The translations under genes were made by a program, and so were the position numbers. 64,000 bases of DNA from NCBI RefSeq assembly GCF_001423125.1, contig NZ_LMNW01000023.1:1199-65198 (forward strand). Reading direction: 5' to 3'. Positions 50,577 to 59,034 of the stretch are shown here, piece by piece (within the stretch, counting starts at the first letter, position 1; each line of letters opens with the position of its first letter). Below the pieces are notes generated by a model. That model had not been told where the DNA came from. It did no database searches and was given only the letters and a program-made list of their open reading frames with translations. The stretch is from Duganella sp. Leaf126 (GTDB taxonomy: Bacteria; Pseudomonadota; Gammaproteobacteria; Burkholderiales; Burkholderiaceae_D).

Positions 50577-51488
50577 TCAGGACAACAACTTCTCAAGCAT
50601 TTCGGCGCTGACATCGGTATCGCCGTCGCGCAGGGCGGCAATCGCCAGCATGCGGCCGTCGCCGCACACGCCGACGATGGCGCCGTCGAGCACGGCCAGG
50701 CCCGGTGCCAGGCCCGGCGCCGGCGCCGGATGCAGGCGCGCGTGCACCAGGGTCAGCACACGGTCGCCGATGCGGGTAAAGGCGCCCGGGTACGGCGGCG
50801 CCACCGCGCGGTGCAGGTTGTACACGGTCTGCGCATCGCGCTGCCAGTCGATCAGGCCATCGGCCGGCGTGCGGCCACCGAAGTAGCTGCCCAGCCGCAG
50901 GTCGTTCGCGCGGCGCGGCGCGCTGCCGTCCAGCAGCGCCGGCAGCACCGACCACAGCGTCTGTTCGGCTGCCACCGTCACCTTGCCGAAGACCTGGTGG
51001 GCGGTATCGTCGGGCAGGATGGGGACGGCGGTCTGCGCCACGATGGCGCCGGCGTCGGGCTTGACCGTCATCTCGTGCAGCGTGGCGCCGGTCTGCGTGG
51101 CGCCGTGCAGCACGGCCCAGTTGACCGGCGCGCGGCCGCGAAACTGCGGCAGCAGCGAGCCATGCATGTTGTAGGCCGGCGCCACCGCCAGCACGCTGGC
51201 CGGCAGCATGCGCCGGTAATAAAAGCTGAAGATCAGGTCGGGGCGCGCAGCCTGGACCGCCGCCAGCAGCGCCGGATCGCCCGGGTCTGCATACACGGCC
51301 ACCGGCAGGCCATGCTCGCGGCACAGCGCGCGCACCGAGCCGTACCAGATGTTCTCCTGGCTGTCGTCGTCATGGGTGAGCACCAGCGCCACCTCGACAC
51401 CGCCCGCCAGCAACACCTGCAGGCAGCGCACGCCCACGTCGTGGTAGGCGAAGACGACCGCGCGCCGGCGCAACGTCGGCGCGCTCAT
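50577..51488 (-). CDS. arnA: UDP-aminoarabinose formyltransferase (ArnA formyltransferase half)
   Basis: 303 aa from ATG 51486-51488, overlapping the stop of arnC (ATGA). The N-terminal formyltransferase fold shows the catalytic N-x-H in YNMHGSLLPQFRGRAPVNW (about residues 99-117) and the Asp in KPDAGAIVAQ (about 138), followed by the FMT C-terminal barrel. It formylates UDP-L-Ara4N before transfer to undecaprenyl phosphate. It stands alone, without the decarboxylase domain that E. coli ArnA carries on the same chain. The long in-frame extension upstream overlaps arnC and is not protein-like. Confidence 0.88.
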   Translation of the reverse strand: MSAPTLRRRAVVFAYHDVGVRCLQVLLAGGVEVALVLTHDDDSQENIWYGSVRALCREHGLPVAVYADPGDPALLAAVQAARPDLIFSFYYRRMLPASVLAVAPAYNMHGSLLPQFRGRAPVNWAVLHGATQTGATLHEMTVKPDAGAIVAQTAVPILPDDTAHQVFGKVTVAAEQTLWSVLPALLDGSAPRRANDLRLGSYFGGRTPADGLIDWQRDAQTVYNLHRAVAPPYPGAFTRIGDRVLTLVHARLHPAPAPGLAPGLAVLDGAIVGVCGDGRMLAIAALRDGDTDVSAEMLEKLLS

Positions 51489-52504
51489 CGCGCCACCTCG
51501 CGCGGATCCTTGGGCAGGCCCACCAGCGTCGGCTGCGCGGCCGCGGTGCCGGTGTTGAGCGCCGCCTCGTCTTCGAGCACGGTCTGCACCACCCAGCGCG
51601 GGCGCGCCCGCACCTGCTGGTAGATGCGGCCGATGTACTCGCCGAGCAGGCCGATGCCGAACAGGATCACGCCCATCAGGAAGAACACCAGCGCGAACAG
51701 GGTGAACACGCCTTCCGCCTCGGCACCGAGCAGCAGGCGCCGCGCCAGCAGCACCGCCACCAGCAGGCCGGCGCCGGCCGACAGCGCCATGCCCAGCATC
51801 GAAAACATCTGCAGCGGCACCAGCGAGAACCCCGTCACCAGGTCGAAATTGAGCCGCACCAGGCTGTAGAGCGAATACTTCGATTCCCCGGCCGCGCGTT
51901 CCTCGTGCTCGACCACCACCTCGACCGGGCTGCGGGCAAAGGTATAGGCGAGCGCCGGCACGAAGGTATTCACTTCGGCGCACTGGTTGACCAGGTCGAT
52001 GACGTTGCGGCCATAGGCGCGCAGCATATTGCCCTGGTCGGTGATGCGGATGCTGGTGATCCGTTCGCGCAGCCGGTTCATGGTCTTGGAGGCGATCGTG
52101 CGCCAGGCCGAATCCTGGCGCGCGCGCCGGATCGAGCCCACGTAGTCGTGGCCTTCGCGCGCCAGCGCCACCAGCTTGCCGATTTCCTCGGGCGGGTTTT
52201 GCAGGTCGGCGTCGAGCGTGACCATGATCTGGCCGCGCGCGGCGGCAAAGCCGGCCAGGATGGCCATGTGCTGGCCGTAGTTGCCGTTGAAGACGATCAC
52301 GCGCGTGACGTCGGGCCGCTGGCGGAACTGCGCCGCCAGCAGCGCCACCGACTGGTCGCGGCTGCCATCGTTGACGAACAGGATTTCGTAGGTAGCGTTG
52401 ATCCCGGTCACCAGCGCGTCGAGCGCCGGATACAGGCGCGCAAACAGGGCGGGCAAACCGTTCTGCTCGTTGTACACGGGGATAATGATGGACAATTCAG
52501 GCAT
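51485..52504 (-). CDS. arnC: ArnC: undecaprenyl-phosphate formamido-arabinose transferase
   Basis: 339 aa from ATG 52502-52504 (aggagcg upstream). A family 2 glycosyltransferase: PELSIIIPVYNEQNGLPAL at the N-terminus, metal-binding D-A-D in VTLDADLQNPPEE (about 98), and two C-terminal transmembrane helices (about 230-255 and 267-292) typical of polyprenyl-phosphate glycosyltransferases. It transfers L-Ara4FN from UDP to undecaprenyl phosphate at the inner face of the membrane. Co-oriented with the rest of the arn genes; the stop overlaps the formyltransferase start. Confidence 0.88.
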   Translation of the reverse strand: MPELSIIIPVYNEQNGLPALFARLYPALDALVTGINATYEILFVNDGSRDQSVALLAAQFRQRPDVTRVIVFNGNYGQHMAILAGFAAARGQIMVTLDADLQNPPEEIGKLVALAREGHDYVGSIRRARQDSAWRTIASKTMNRLRERITSIRITDQGNMLRAYGRNVIDLVNQCAEVNTFVPALAYTFARSPVEVVVEHEERAAGESKYSLYSLVRLNFDLVTGFSLVPLQMFSMLGMALSAGAGLLVAVLLARRLLLGAEAEGVFTLFALVFFLMGVILFGIGLLGEYIGRIYQQVRARPRWVVQTVLEDEAALNTGTAAAQPTLVGLPKDPREVAR

Positions 52505-52581
52505 GATGCGCTCCTGCCTTCGCTGCGCGCGCACGGTCGCCGCTGCGCTTGCCTGGCTTAATGTTGTTGCTGCCGGTTCTG

Positions 52582-52626
52582 CTGCTATTGCTGCTATTGC
52601 TGCTATTGCTGCTATTGCTGCTATTG
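52582..52626. repeat. Five-copy 9-bp tandem repeat between arnT and arnC
   Basis: Five perfect CTGCTATTG units (CAATAGCAG on the arn coding strand) lie immediately behind the arnT stop (52631-52633) and ahead of the arnC ribosome binding site, in non-coding sequence. Copy number could change by slippage without affecting either reading frame. Confidence 0.9.
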
Positions 52627-52630
52627 CTGA

Positions 52631-54412
52631 TCATGGTTGCTGTCTCATGGTCTGGGGTTGCACTAACTGGTTCGACACGACGATGCGGCGCTGGTCGCGC
52701 GCCACCACGCGCATGGCCACGCCCTGCTGCTGCAGGTCGGCATAGCGCCCGGGGCTGACGATGGCCAGGTCGGCCACGCCGGCGCCGGCATCGCGCCGCC
52801 AGGCGGCGATGAAATCCTCGAACCGGGGCAGCGAGCGGTGCGGCTCCTGTTCCAGTCCGAACGTGAATTCGTCCCAGTAATCGACCAGGATCACCGGACG
52901 GCGCAGGTAGAACGTCAGCGACTGTTCATAGGTGCCCACCGAATACACCGTGGTGGCGGGCGTGATTTCGGCCGTGATGGCCGGCAGCAGGTCGATGCCG
53001 GCGCGGTCGCGGCCGAACACCTCGAAGCCGGCCAGCAGCAGGTGGGTGGCCACGAAGCCGGACACGGCGATGGCCAGCACGCCCGCTTCGCTGCGCTTCT
53101 TGTGCGCCAGCGCGCACGCTGCGGCGCCACCGGTCAGCAAAATGCACCCGGCCGCCAGCACCCACGGCTGGTAGTCGCGCAATTTCTGCAGCTCGGCAGC
53201 GTGGCGGGCGGTGCCATGGATGGCCAGCGGCATCGCTGCCGCCAGCAAGCCACCTATCAGGCACAGCAGGCCGCTACCCACCAGTTGCTGGCGCCGGCCG
53301 ACCGTGTCGAGCGCCACGGCAGTCAGCAGCGCCAGTGCCGGAAACACCGGCACGATGTAGCCGGGCAGCTTGGAACTGGAGGCGCTGAAAAACACCATGA
53401 TGAACACCAGCCAGATCAGCAGCAGCAGCCGCGGCTGGAACCGTGGTTTGCGCGCGCCCTGCTGGCGCCGCCCGGCCAGCAGGCTTTGCGGCAGGAAGCC
53501 CAGCCAGGGCAACATGCCCGGCAGCAGCAGCACGAGGAAGTAATACCAGGCGCCTTCGCGCCGGTGGCCGGGCGTCAGGAAGCGCTCGAAATGTTCGTGG
53601 ATGAAGAAGAAGTACGGCTGCTCGGGATTGCGCTGGGCAACCAGCACGAACCACGGCGCGGCAATGGCGAAGAACAGCAGCAAGCCCTTGCCCAGGTGCA
53701 GCCGCTGCCAGATGCGCCAGTCGCGGCTGGCCAGCGTGTACAGCACCAGCACGGCGCCGGGCAGGACGATGCCGACCAGCCCCTTGGTCAGCATGGCCAG
53801 CGCCATCGCGGCCCAGGTGACCAGCATCCAGTTGCGCCGCTCTGCCGCGCTTGCCGCATCGCGCTGGGCGATCAGGAGGCCGGCCAGGCTGGCGGTCATC
53901 ATGGCCGCCAGGCTCATGTCCAGCGAGTTGATCTGGCCGGCAGCGACCCAGTACAGGCTCGACGCCAGCACCAGTCCCGCATACCAGCCTGTCCGTGGCG
54001 AAAACACCGTGCGGCCGGCCCACGCCGTCATCAGCACGCCGAAGATGCCGCACACGCCCGTCCACAGGCGCGCCTGCCACTCGCCGAGTCCGAACACGCT
54101 GTAGGTCAGCGCATTCATCCACGCCTGCAGCGGCGGCTTCTCGAAATACTTGATGCCGTTCAGGCGCGTGGTGATCCAGTCGCCGCTGGCGAACATCTCG
54201 CGGCCGATTTCGGCATAGCGGCCCTCGTCCGGCGGCACCAGCGTGCGCACGCCGAGCGCATACAGGGTCACCACGATGAACAGTCCGAGCAGCACCCACA
54301 GCAGGCGCCGCGACCGGTGCAGCGCGGCGTCTGCAACCGGGACCGGGCCCGGGGCCGGAACCGGGGCCCCGGTGGGCAGCGCGGACTGCCGTGGATGGAG
54401 CGCCGCTGTCAT
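52631..54412 (-). CDS. arnT: ArnT: lipid A 4-amino-4-deoxy-L-arabinose transferase
   Basis: 593 aa, a large family 39 (PMT_2) glycosyltransferase with about a dozen helices. After a Pro/Ala-rich cytoplasmic leader (1-35), TM1 is followed by the periplasmic catalytic-loop motif PPDEGRYAEIGREM (about 60-73), FEKPPLQAWM, and a C-terminal soluble part from about 470. It moves Ara4N from undecaprenyl phosphate to lipid A phosphates, lowering negative charge and sensitivity to cationic peptides. The ATG overlaps the arnB stop (ATGA). In this operon it comes second rather than near the end as in E. coli. Confidence 0.9.
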   Translation of the reverse strand: MTAALHPRQSALPTGAPVPAPGPVPVADAALHRSRRLLWVLLGLFIVVTLYALGVRTLVPPDEGRYAEIGREMFASGDWITTRLNGIKYFEKPPLQAWMNALTYSVFGLGEWQARLWTGVCGIFGVLMTAWAGRTVFSPRTGWYAGLVLASSLYWVAAGQINSLDMSLAAMMTASLAGLLIAQRDAASAAERRNWMLVTWAAMALAMLTKGLVGIVLPGAVLVLYTLASRDWRIWQRLHLGKGLLLFFAIAAPWFVLVAQRNPEQPYFFFIHEHFERFLTPGHRREGAWYYFLVLLLPGMLPWLGFLPQSLLAGRRQQGARKPRFQPRLLLLIWLVFIMVFFSASSSKLPGYIVPVFPALALLTAVALDTVGRRQQLVGSGLLCLIGGLLAAAMPLAIHGTARHAAELQKLRDYQPWVLAAGCILLTGGAAACALAHKKRSEAGVLAIAVSGFVATHLLLAGFEVFGRDRAGIDLLPAITAEITPATTVYSVGTYEQSLTFYLRRPVILVDYWDEFTFGLEQEPHRSLPRFEDFIAAWRRDAGAGVADLAIVSPGRYADLQQQGVAMRVVARDQRRIVVSNQLVQPQTMRQQP

Positions 54413-55560
54413 CGCTGGGCACCGGCGCTGCCGAGGATGGCCTTGACGGCAGTGGCCACCCGCTCGACATCGGCGTGGATCATGTCGTTAAACATGGGCA
54501 GCGTGACTGTCAGGCGGCCCACCCGTTCCGCGACCGGGAACATGCCCTCGCCGAAGCCGCGCGCACGATACAGGCTGAGCAGGTGTATCGCCGCGTAATG
54601 GAAACCGGTGCCGATCTGCTGCGCCGCCATCGCTTCCATGAAAGCCGCGCGCGTGCCCGGGCCACGGTCCGGCAGGACGATCTGGAACAGATGCCAGTTG
54701 CTGTGCTCGAAATCGGCAAGCGGCAACTGGGCGCCGGTGACCGCCTCGAAATCGGCGCCGAGGCAGGTGAAATAATGCCGCGCCAGCGCGCGCCGGTGGG
54801 CGGTGAACGACGCGATCTGCGCCAACTGGCCGAGGCCGATGGCGGCCATGATGTCGCTCATGTTGTGTTTGCCGCCCAGCACATCGACATCGATGCCATC
54901 GATGCCGCTGCGGGTGACACCCTGCAGCCGGTACTTGGCGGCCAGCGCGGCCTCCTCGGCATTGTTGAGCACCAGGCAGCCGCCCTCGCCCGTGGTCAGA
55001 TTCTTATTGGCCTGAAAACTGAACGACACCAGGTCGCCGAATTCGCCGATGTGGCGGCCGCGCCAGCGCGATCCGAACGCCTGGGCGGCGTCTTCCAGCA
55101 CCCGCAAGCCGTGGCGCGCGGCGATCTCGTACAGGCGGTCCATGTCCACCGGCAGTCCCGACAGGTGCACCGGCAGCAGCATGCGCGTGCGCGGCGTGAT
55201 GGCCGCTTCCAGCCGGTCGAGGTCGATATTGCGCGTGACCGGGTCGATATCGGCAAACACCGGCGTGGCGCCCACGGCCAGGATCACGTTGGCAGTGGCC
55301 GGCCACGAGATCGGCGTGGTGATCACTTCGTCGCCGGGACCGATGCCGGCCACTCGCAGCGCAATTTCCATGGTGCTGGTGCCGGAATTGAAGGTCAGCA
55401 CCGGACGGCCGCCGACATACTCGGACAGCCTGGCCTCGAACGACTTTACCTGCGGACCGCTGGTGATCCAGCCGGAGCGCAGCACGTCGGCCACGGCCGC
55501 GATGGTTGCCTCGTCGATGACGGGGCGGGAAAAAGGCAGGAAAGTGCGCGCTGGTGTCAT
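54409..55560 (-). CDS. arnB: ArnB: UDP-4-amino-4-deoxy-L-arabinose aminotransferase
   Basis: 383 aa, a DegT/DnrJ/EryC1-type PLP aminotransferase. Family blocks are clear: FNSGTSTMEIAL (about 57), VLEDAAQAFGS (about 158), and the Schiff-base Lys in SFQANKNLTTGEGG (about 187). It transfers an amino group from glutamate to UDP-L-Ara4O. First gene of the operon, preceded by a PmrA-like direct repeat about 53 bp upstream of the start. Confidence 0.9.
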   Translation of the reverse strand: MTPARTFLPFSRPVIDEATIAAVADVLRSGWITSGPQVKSFEARLSEYVGGRPVLTFNSGTSTMEIALRVAGIGPGDEVITTPISWPATANVILAVGATPVFADIDPVTRNIDLDRLEAAITPRTRMLLPVHLSGLPVDMDRLYEIAARHGLRVLEDAAQAFGSRWRGRHIGEFGDLVSFSFQANKNLTTGEGGCLVLNNAEEAALAAKYRLQGVTRSGIDGIDVDVLGGKHNMSDIMAAIGLGQLAQIASFTAHRRALARHYFTCLGADFEAVTGAQLPLADFEHSNWHLFQIVLPDRGPGTRAAFMEAMAAQQIGTGFHYAAIHLLSLYRARGFGEGMFPVAERVGRLTVTLPMFNDMIHADVERVATAVKAILGSAGAQR

Positions 55561-55612
55561 CGAGGGTCGGCCGATTTGGCGAGTGGAAAAATTGCAGTGT
55601 GCCGCAGCGGGC

Positions 55613-55629
55613 GTTAAAACTGCGTTAAG
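55613..55629 (-). promoter_or_regulatory. PmrA/QseB-like direct repeat upstream of arnB
   Basis: Read towards arnB the sequence is CTTAACGCAGTTTTAAC: CTTAAC and TTTAAC spaced 11 bp start to start. This matches the PmrA-type pattern (YTTAAN, 5 bp, YTTAAN) known from enterobacterial arn promoters. No other clear operator is seen between 55561 and 55720. Confidence 0.5.
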
Positions 55630-55720
55630 CCGCCGCTAGGAAATAATTTTTGCGCAATAGCATGAAGCGAGGCTTGTAGTGACTGCCTGTCTCGCCGCGC
55701 CGATCACGCACTTTTAGTCT

Positions 55721-55744
55721 GCACTGTTAGTGCACTAACAGTGC
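55721..55744. promoter_or_regulatory. Perfect 24-bp palindrome upstream of the formaldehyde dehydrogenase gene
   Basis: The half-site GCACTGTTAGTG is followed directly by its exact reverse complement, giving 24 uninterrupted palindromic bases. It lies 83 bp before the dehydrogenase start (55828) and about 160 bp from arnB. There is no T-tract, so it is more likely the operator of a dimeric regulator than a terminator. The regulator is not encoded in the window. Confidence 0.7.
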
Positions 55745-55827
55745 ATGGGCGCGCTGCGGCGCACACTGGATTTTCTGTCAACGTCATGTCGACACCCACC
55801 GCCACCTCCGCCCAAGCAAAGGAAGCC

Positions 55828-56967
55828 ATGAAAGCACTTGTCTACAACGGTCCCTGCGATGTCCAGGTCAAGCAAGTCCCCGACGCGAAAATCGTCAAGC
55901 CCACCGACGTGCTGGTGCGCATCACCACCACCAATATCTGCGGGTCCGACCTGCACATGTACGAAGGCCGCACCAGCATGGAAACCGGGCGCATCCTCGG
56001 CCACGAAAACCTCGGCGAAGTGATCGAGGTCGGCAACGCCGTGTACCGCGTCAAGGTCGGCGACATGGTCTGCCTGCCGTTTAACATCGGCTGCGGCTTC
56101 TGCGAAAATTGCGAGCGCGGCTATTCCGGCTTCTGCCTGACCGCCAATCCCGGCACGGCCGGCGCGGCGTACGGGTTCGCCGGCATGGGGCCTTACAGCG
56201 GCGGCCAGGCCGAACTGCTGCGGGTGCCGTTCGCCGATTACAACTGCCTGGTGCTGCCCGAGGATGCCAAGGAAAAAGAAAACGATTACGTGATGCTTTC
56301 CGACATCCTGCCCACCGGCTACCACGCCACCGAGCTGGCCGGCGTCAAGCCGGGCGAGACGGTCGTGATCTACGGCGCCGGCCCGGTCGGCCTGATGGCC
56401 ACGATGTCGGCCTTCATCAAGGGCGCCAGCCAGGTCTTCGTTGTCGATGAACACAAGGACCGCCTGGCGCTGGCCGAAAAGCTGGGCGCGGTCGGCATCA
56501 GCGACATCGGTGAGGCCGGCGTGCAGCAGGTGCTGGACTTGACCGACGGCAAGGGCACCGACCGCGGCTGCGAATGCGTCGGTTACCAGTGCTGCGACCG
56601 CCACGGCAAGGAAGTGCCGAATCTCACCATGAACAACCTGGTCAAGGCGGTCAAGCCCACCGGCGGCATCGGCGTGGTCGGCGTGTTCCTGCCCGAAGAT
56701 CCGGGCGCTAAGGACGACCTGGCCAAGGAAGGCAAGCTCGCTTTCGATTTCGGTAATTTCTGGTTCAAGGGACAAAAGATCGGCACCGGCCAGGCCAACG
56801 TCAAGCACTACAACCGCCAGCTGGCCAACCTGATCCACGTCGGCAAGGCCAAACCGTCCACCATCATCTCGCACGAGCTGGCGCTGGACGAAGCGCCGAA
56901 AGCCTACGACAAGTTCGACAAGCGCGAAAAAGGCTGGACCAAGGTCGTGCTCAAACCGGGTAAATAA
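55828..56967 (+). CDS. fdhA: Glutathione-independent formaldehyde dehydrogenase (Zn-dependent MDR)
   Basis: 379 aa from ATG 55828, preferred because of aaagga five bases upstream; an ATG at 55786 would add 14 residues. Zinc-dependent medium-chain dehydrogenase: catalytic zinc ligands in NICGSDLH and GHENLGE, structural zinc cysteines in CGFCENCERGYSGFC, and the NAD site YGAGPVGLMA. The CVGYQCCDRHG insertion and overall length match Pseudomonas putida-type formaldehyde dehydrogenase, which oxidises formaldehyde without glutathione. It may detoxify formaldehyde, including that released by ArnA/ArnD-type or demethylation chemistry (weak inference). It ends at a strong stem-loop. Confidence 0.88.
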   Translation: MKALVYNGPCDVQVKQVPDAKIVKPTDVLVRITTTNICGSDLHMYEGRTSMETGRILGHENLGEVIEVGNAVYRVKVGDMVCLPFNIGCGFCENCERGYSGFCLTANPGTAGAAYGFAGMGPYSGGQAELLRVPFADYNCLVLPEDAKEKENDYVMLSDILPTGYHATELAGVKPGETVVIYGAGPVGLMATMSAFIKGASQVFVVDEHKDRLALAEKLGAVGISDIGEAGVQQVLDLTDGKGTDRGCECVGYQCCDRHGKEVPNLTMNNLVKAVKPTGGIGVVGVFLPEDPGAKDDLAKEGKLAFDFGNFWFKGQKIGTGQANVKHYNRQLANLIHVGKAKPSTIISHELALDEAPKAYDKFDKREKGWTKVVLKPGK

Positions 56968-56999
56968 CCGCGTGCGCTAACGCTCTGATGCCGCTGACG

Positions 57000-57032
57000 A
57001 AGGCCTGCGCTGGTTCGCCACGCAGGCCTTTG
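57000..57032 (+). terminator. Rho-independent-type terminator of fdhA
   Basis: A perfect 10-bp stem, AAGGCCTGCG (57000-57009) and CGCAGGCCTT (57021-57030), with an 11-base loop, 32 bp after the stop codon. Only a short T-tail (TTTGT) follows, so the termination strength is uncertain. Confidence 0.7.
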
Positions 57033-57278
57033 TCATTGGTATTCGGCAACGGTGAGCGTAGCCGGCCGGGTCGCCGGACGCTGTGGCGGCTCCGCCATGG
57101 GCGCGCACGGTTGCGCTGCTTCTTTGCCAACGTTACTATTTTGACGCTATGATGCAACGCAACAGCCGGTAACTGGACACAAAATTATTTTGACATTCGC
57201 ATCCCATGGCACGTTTATTTCTGTTAAATCTGCGGCGTTTCCCAGCGCGCCGCCCGGGCAACTGATGGCGGGCGGCCC
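57033..57278 (+). other. Intergenic region upstream of the ABC transporter, possible promoter
   Basis: No gene. A TTGACA (57190-57195) is followed after 17 bp by GTTTAT (57213-57218), a plausible but weak sigma70 promoter for the ABC transporter. The rest shows no repeats or recognisable operator. Confidence 0.3.
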
Positions 57279-59018
57279 TTGTCGAACACGTCGCCCCTGA
57301 GCGCCGCGCCGGCGCCTTCATCTCCCAAGGAGGCCGGTCGCCCCGGCCTGATGCACCTGTTCGCCCCTTACTGGGGCTCGCGCAAGCGCTGGCGCGCCTG
57401 GCTGCTGGTGCTGCTGTGGCTGGCGATCTCGCTCGGCTCGGCGTGGCTGTATGTGCGCGCCAACGAGCTGACCGGCGAGCTGACCGACGCCTTGCTTGCA
57501 CGCAAGTGGGGTGAGCTGAAAAAAGTGATCTGGCTGACGATCGGTGTCGGCCTGCTGGTCGGTGCGCTGGGCGTGGTGCGCACGGCGCTGATCGACCTGA
57601 TCGACCTCGACTGGCGTACCTGGCTCAGCAACTATTTCCTGGAACGATGGTTCAGCTCGCACGCCTACTGCGATCTCGATCCCGAAGGCGCGCTCTCGAA
57701 TGCCGACCAGCACATTGCGGAAGATGTCAGGCTGTTCGCCAATAGCAGCGTGGTCAACATTTCCAACATGATCAACGTGATGGTCAACATCGTGGCCTTC
57801 ACCATCGTGCTGTGGAACCTGTCCGGCACGCTGACGGTGCCCGTCGGCGACTGGACCGTGCGCATCCCCGGCTACATGGTCTATGTCGCGCTGCTGTACA
57901 ACTTTGCCTACCTGCTGCTGGTGCACTGGGTCGGCAAGCGCCTGATCGTGCTCGGCATGAAGCGCCAGACCGTCGAGGCGGACTACCGGTACGGCGCCAT
58001 GCAGGTGCGCGAAAACGCCGTGCAGATCGCCTTCTACGGTGGCGCCGCCAACGAACTGCAGCGCCTGCGCCGCCGCTTCGCCAAGATCCGCGACAACGTG
58101 CTGGCCACCGTGGTGCGCAACGCCAAGCTCGAAATGACCCGGACCGTGTACGGCCACCTGTTTGCCGTGCTGCCCACGCTGACCGCACTGCCGCGCTATT
58201 TTGCCGGCGAGATCACGATGGGCGGCGTGACCCAGGCCGTGGGCGCCTTCGGCCAGCTCAGCGCATCGCTCGGCTATTTCCAGGAATCGTACAAGAGTTT
58301 TGCGATGTGGCTGGCGCTGGCCAACCGGCTGCGCGATTTTTCGTGGGCGATCAACAAGGCCCATGCCCGGCCGAACGGTTTTACGGTGGTGCACGCGCGC
58401 CAGGACAGCATCGAGAGCAGCGTGCTGGAGCTGCGCACGCCGCAGGGCGAACCGCTGGCCGACGTGGCGCCGCTGCGCCTGGCGGCAGGCAGCCGCACGC
58501 TGGTGCGCGGCCCGTCGGGGACCGGCAAGAGCACCCTGCTGCGCACGCTGGCCGGCCTGTGGCTGCATGGCAGCGGCACGGTGACCCTGCCGGCGGCGGC
58601 GCGCATCATGTTCCTGCCCCAGCGCAGCTACCTGCCCAGCGGCACCTTCAAGGCAGCCATGTGCTACCCGCTGATGCCCGACCAGTTCGACGACGCCACC
58701 TGCCGCCGCGTGCTGCAGACCTGCGGCCTGGCCGGCCGCATCACGTCGCTCAACACGCGCGACAACTGGCAGCAACTGCTGTCCGGTGGCGAGCAGCAGC
58801 GCGTCGCGTTTGCCCGGGTGCTGCTGCAGCGGCCCGACTTCGTCTTCCTCGATGAAGCCACCAGTGCGCTCGACCCGGCCACCGAGGCCAGGCTGTACGA
58901 GGCGCTGATCGCCGAGCTGCCCGACAGCGCCATCATCAGCGTTGCCCACCGTACCGCGGTGGCCGACTACCACGACGACATCGTCGAACTGGTGCCCAGC
59001 ACCGCGCAGGCGGCGTAG
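57279..59018 (+). CDS. PF06472-type (YddA/SbmA-like) ABC transporter, permease-ATPase
   Basis: 579 aa from a TTG start; the next candidate is the Met near residue 25 (MHLFAPYW). The membrane half (about 35-330, six helices) is of the ABC_membrane_2 type with the conserved WRTWLSNYFLERWF block. The ATPase half has Walker A GPSGTGKST (about 413), signature LSGGEQQRVAFARVLL (about 505) and Walker B FVFLDEATSALD. Relatives move peptides, vitamin B12-like compounds or fatty acyl groups; the substrate is unknown. It is outside the siderophore operons and has no obvious Fur site, so a link to siderophore transport is not supported. It converges on the RND gene with a 16-bp gap. Confidence 0.82.
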   Translation: MSNTSPLSAAPAPSSPKEAGRPGLMHLFAPYWGSRKRWRAWLLVLLWLAISLGSAWLYVRANELTGELTDALLARKWGELKKVIWLTIGVGLLVGALGVVRTALIDLIDLDWRTWLSNYFLERWFSSHAYCDLDPEGALSNADQHIAEDVRLFANSSVVNISNMINVMVNIVAFTIVLWNLSGTLTVPVGDWTVRIPGYMVYVALLYNFAYLLLVHWVGKRLIVLGMKRQTVEADYRYGAMQVRENAVQIAFYGGAANELQRLRRRFAKIRDNVLATVVRNAKLEMTRTVYGHLFAVLPTLTALPRYFAGEITMGGVTQAVGAFGQLSASLGYFQESYKSFAMWLALANRLRDFSWAINKAHARPNGFTVVHARQDSIESSVLELRTPQGEPLADVAPLRLAAGSRTLVRGPSGTGKSTLLRTLAGLWLHGSGTVTLPAAARIMFLPQRSYLPSGTFKAAMCYPLMPDQFDDATCRRVLQTCGLAGRITSLNTRDNWQQLLSGGEQQRVAFARVLLQRPDFVFLDEATSALDPATEARLYEALIAELPDSAIISVAHRTAVADYHDDIVELVPSTAQAA

Positions 59019-59034
59019 CCCGGTCGGGGCGGCG

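Noticed and set aside
52505..52630. The tandem repeat as a CRISPR array
   Set aside because: Units are 9 bp with no spacers, and there are no cas genes in the window.
52549..52758. Small + strand ORF with a Leu-repeat hydrophobic stretch
   Set aside because: It is a frame of the CTGCTATTG tandem repeat and overlaps the arnT coding end; no start signal.
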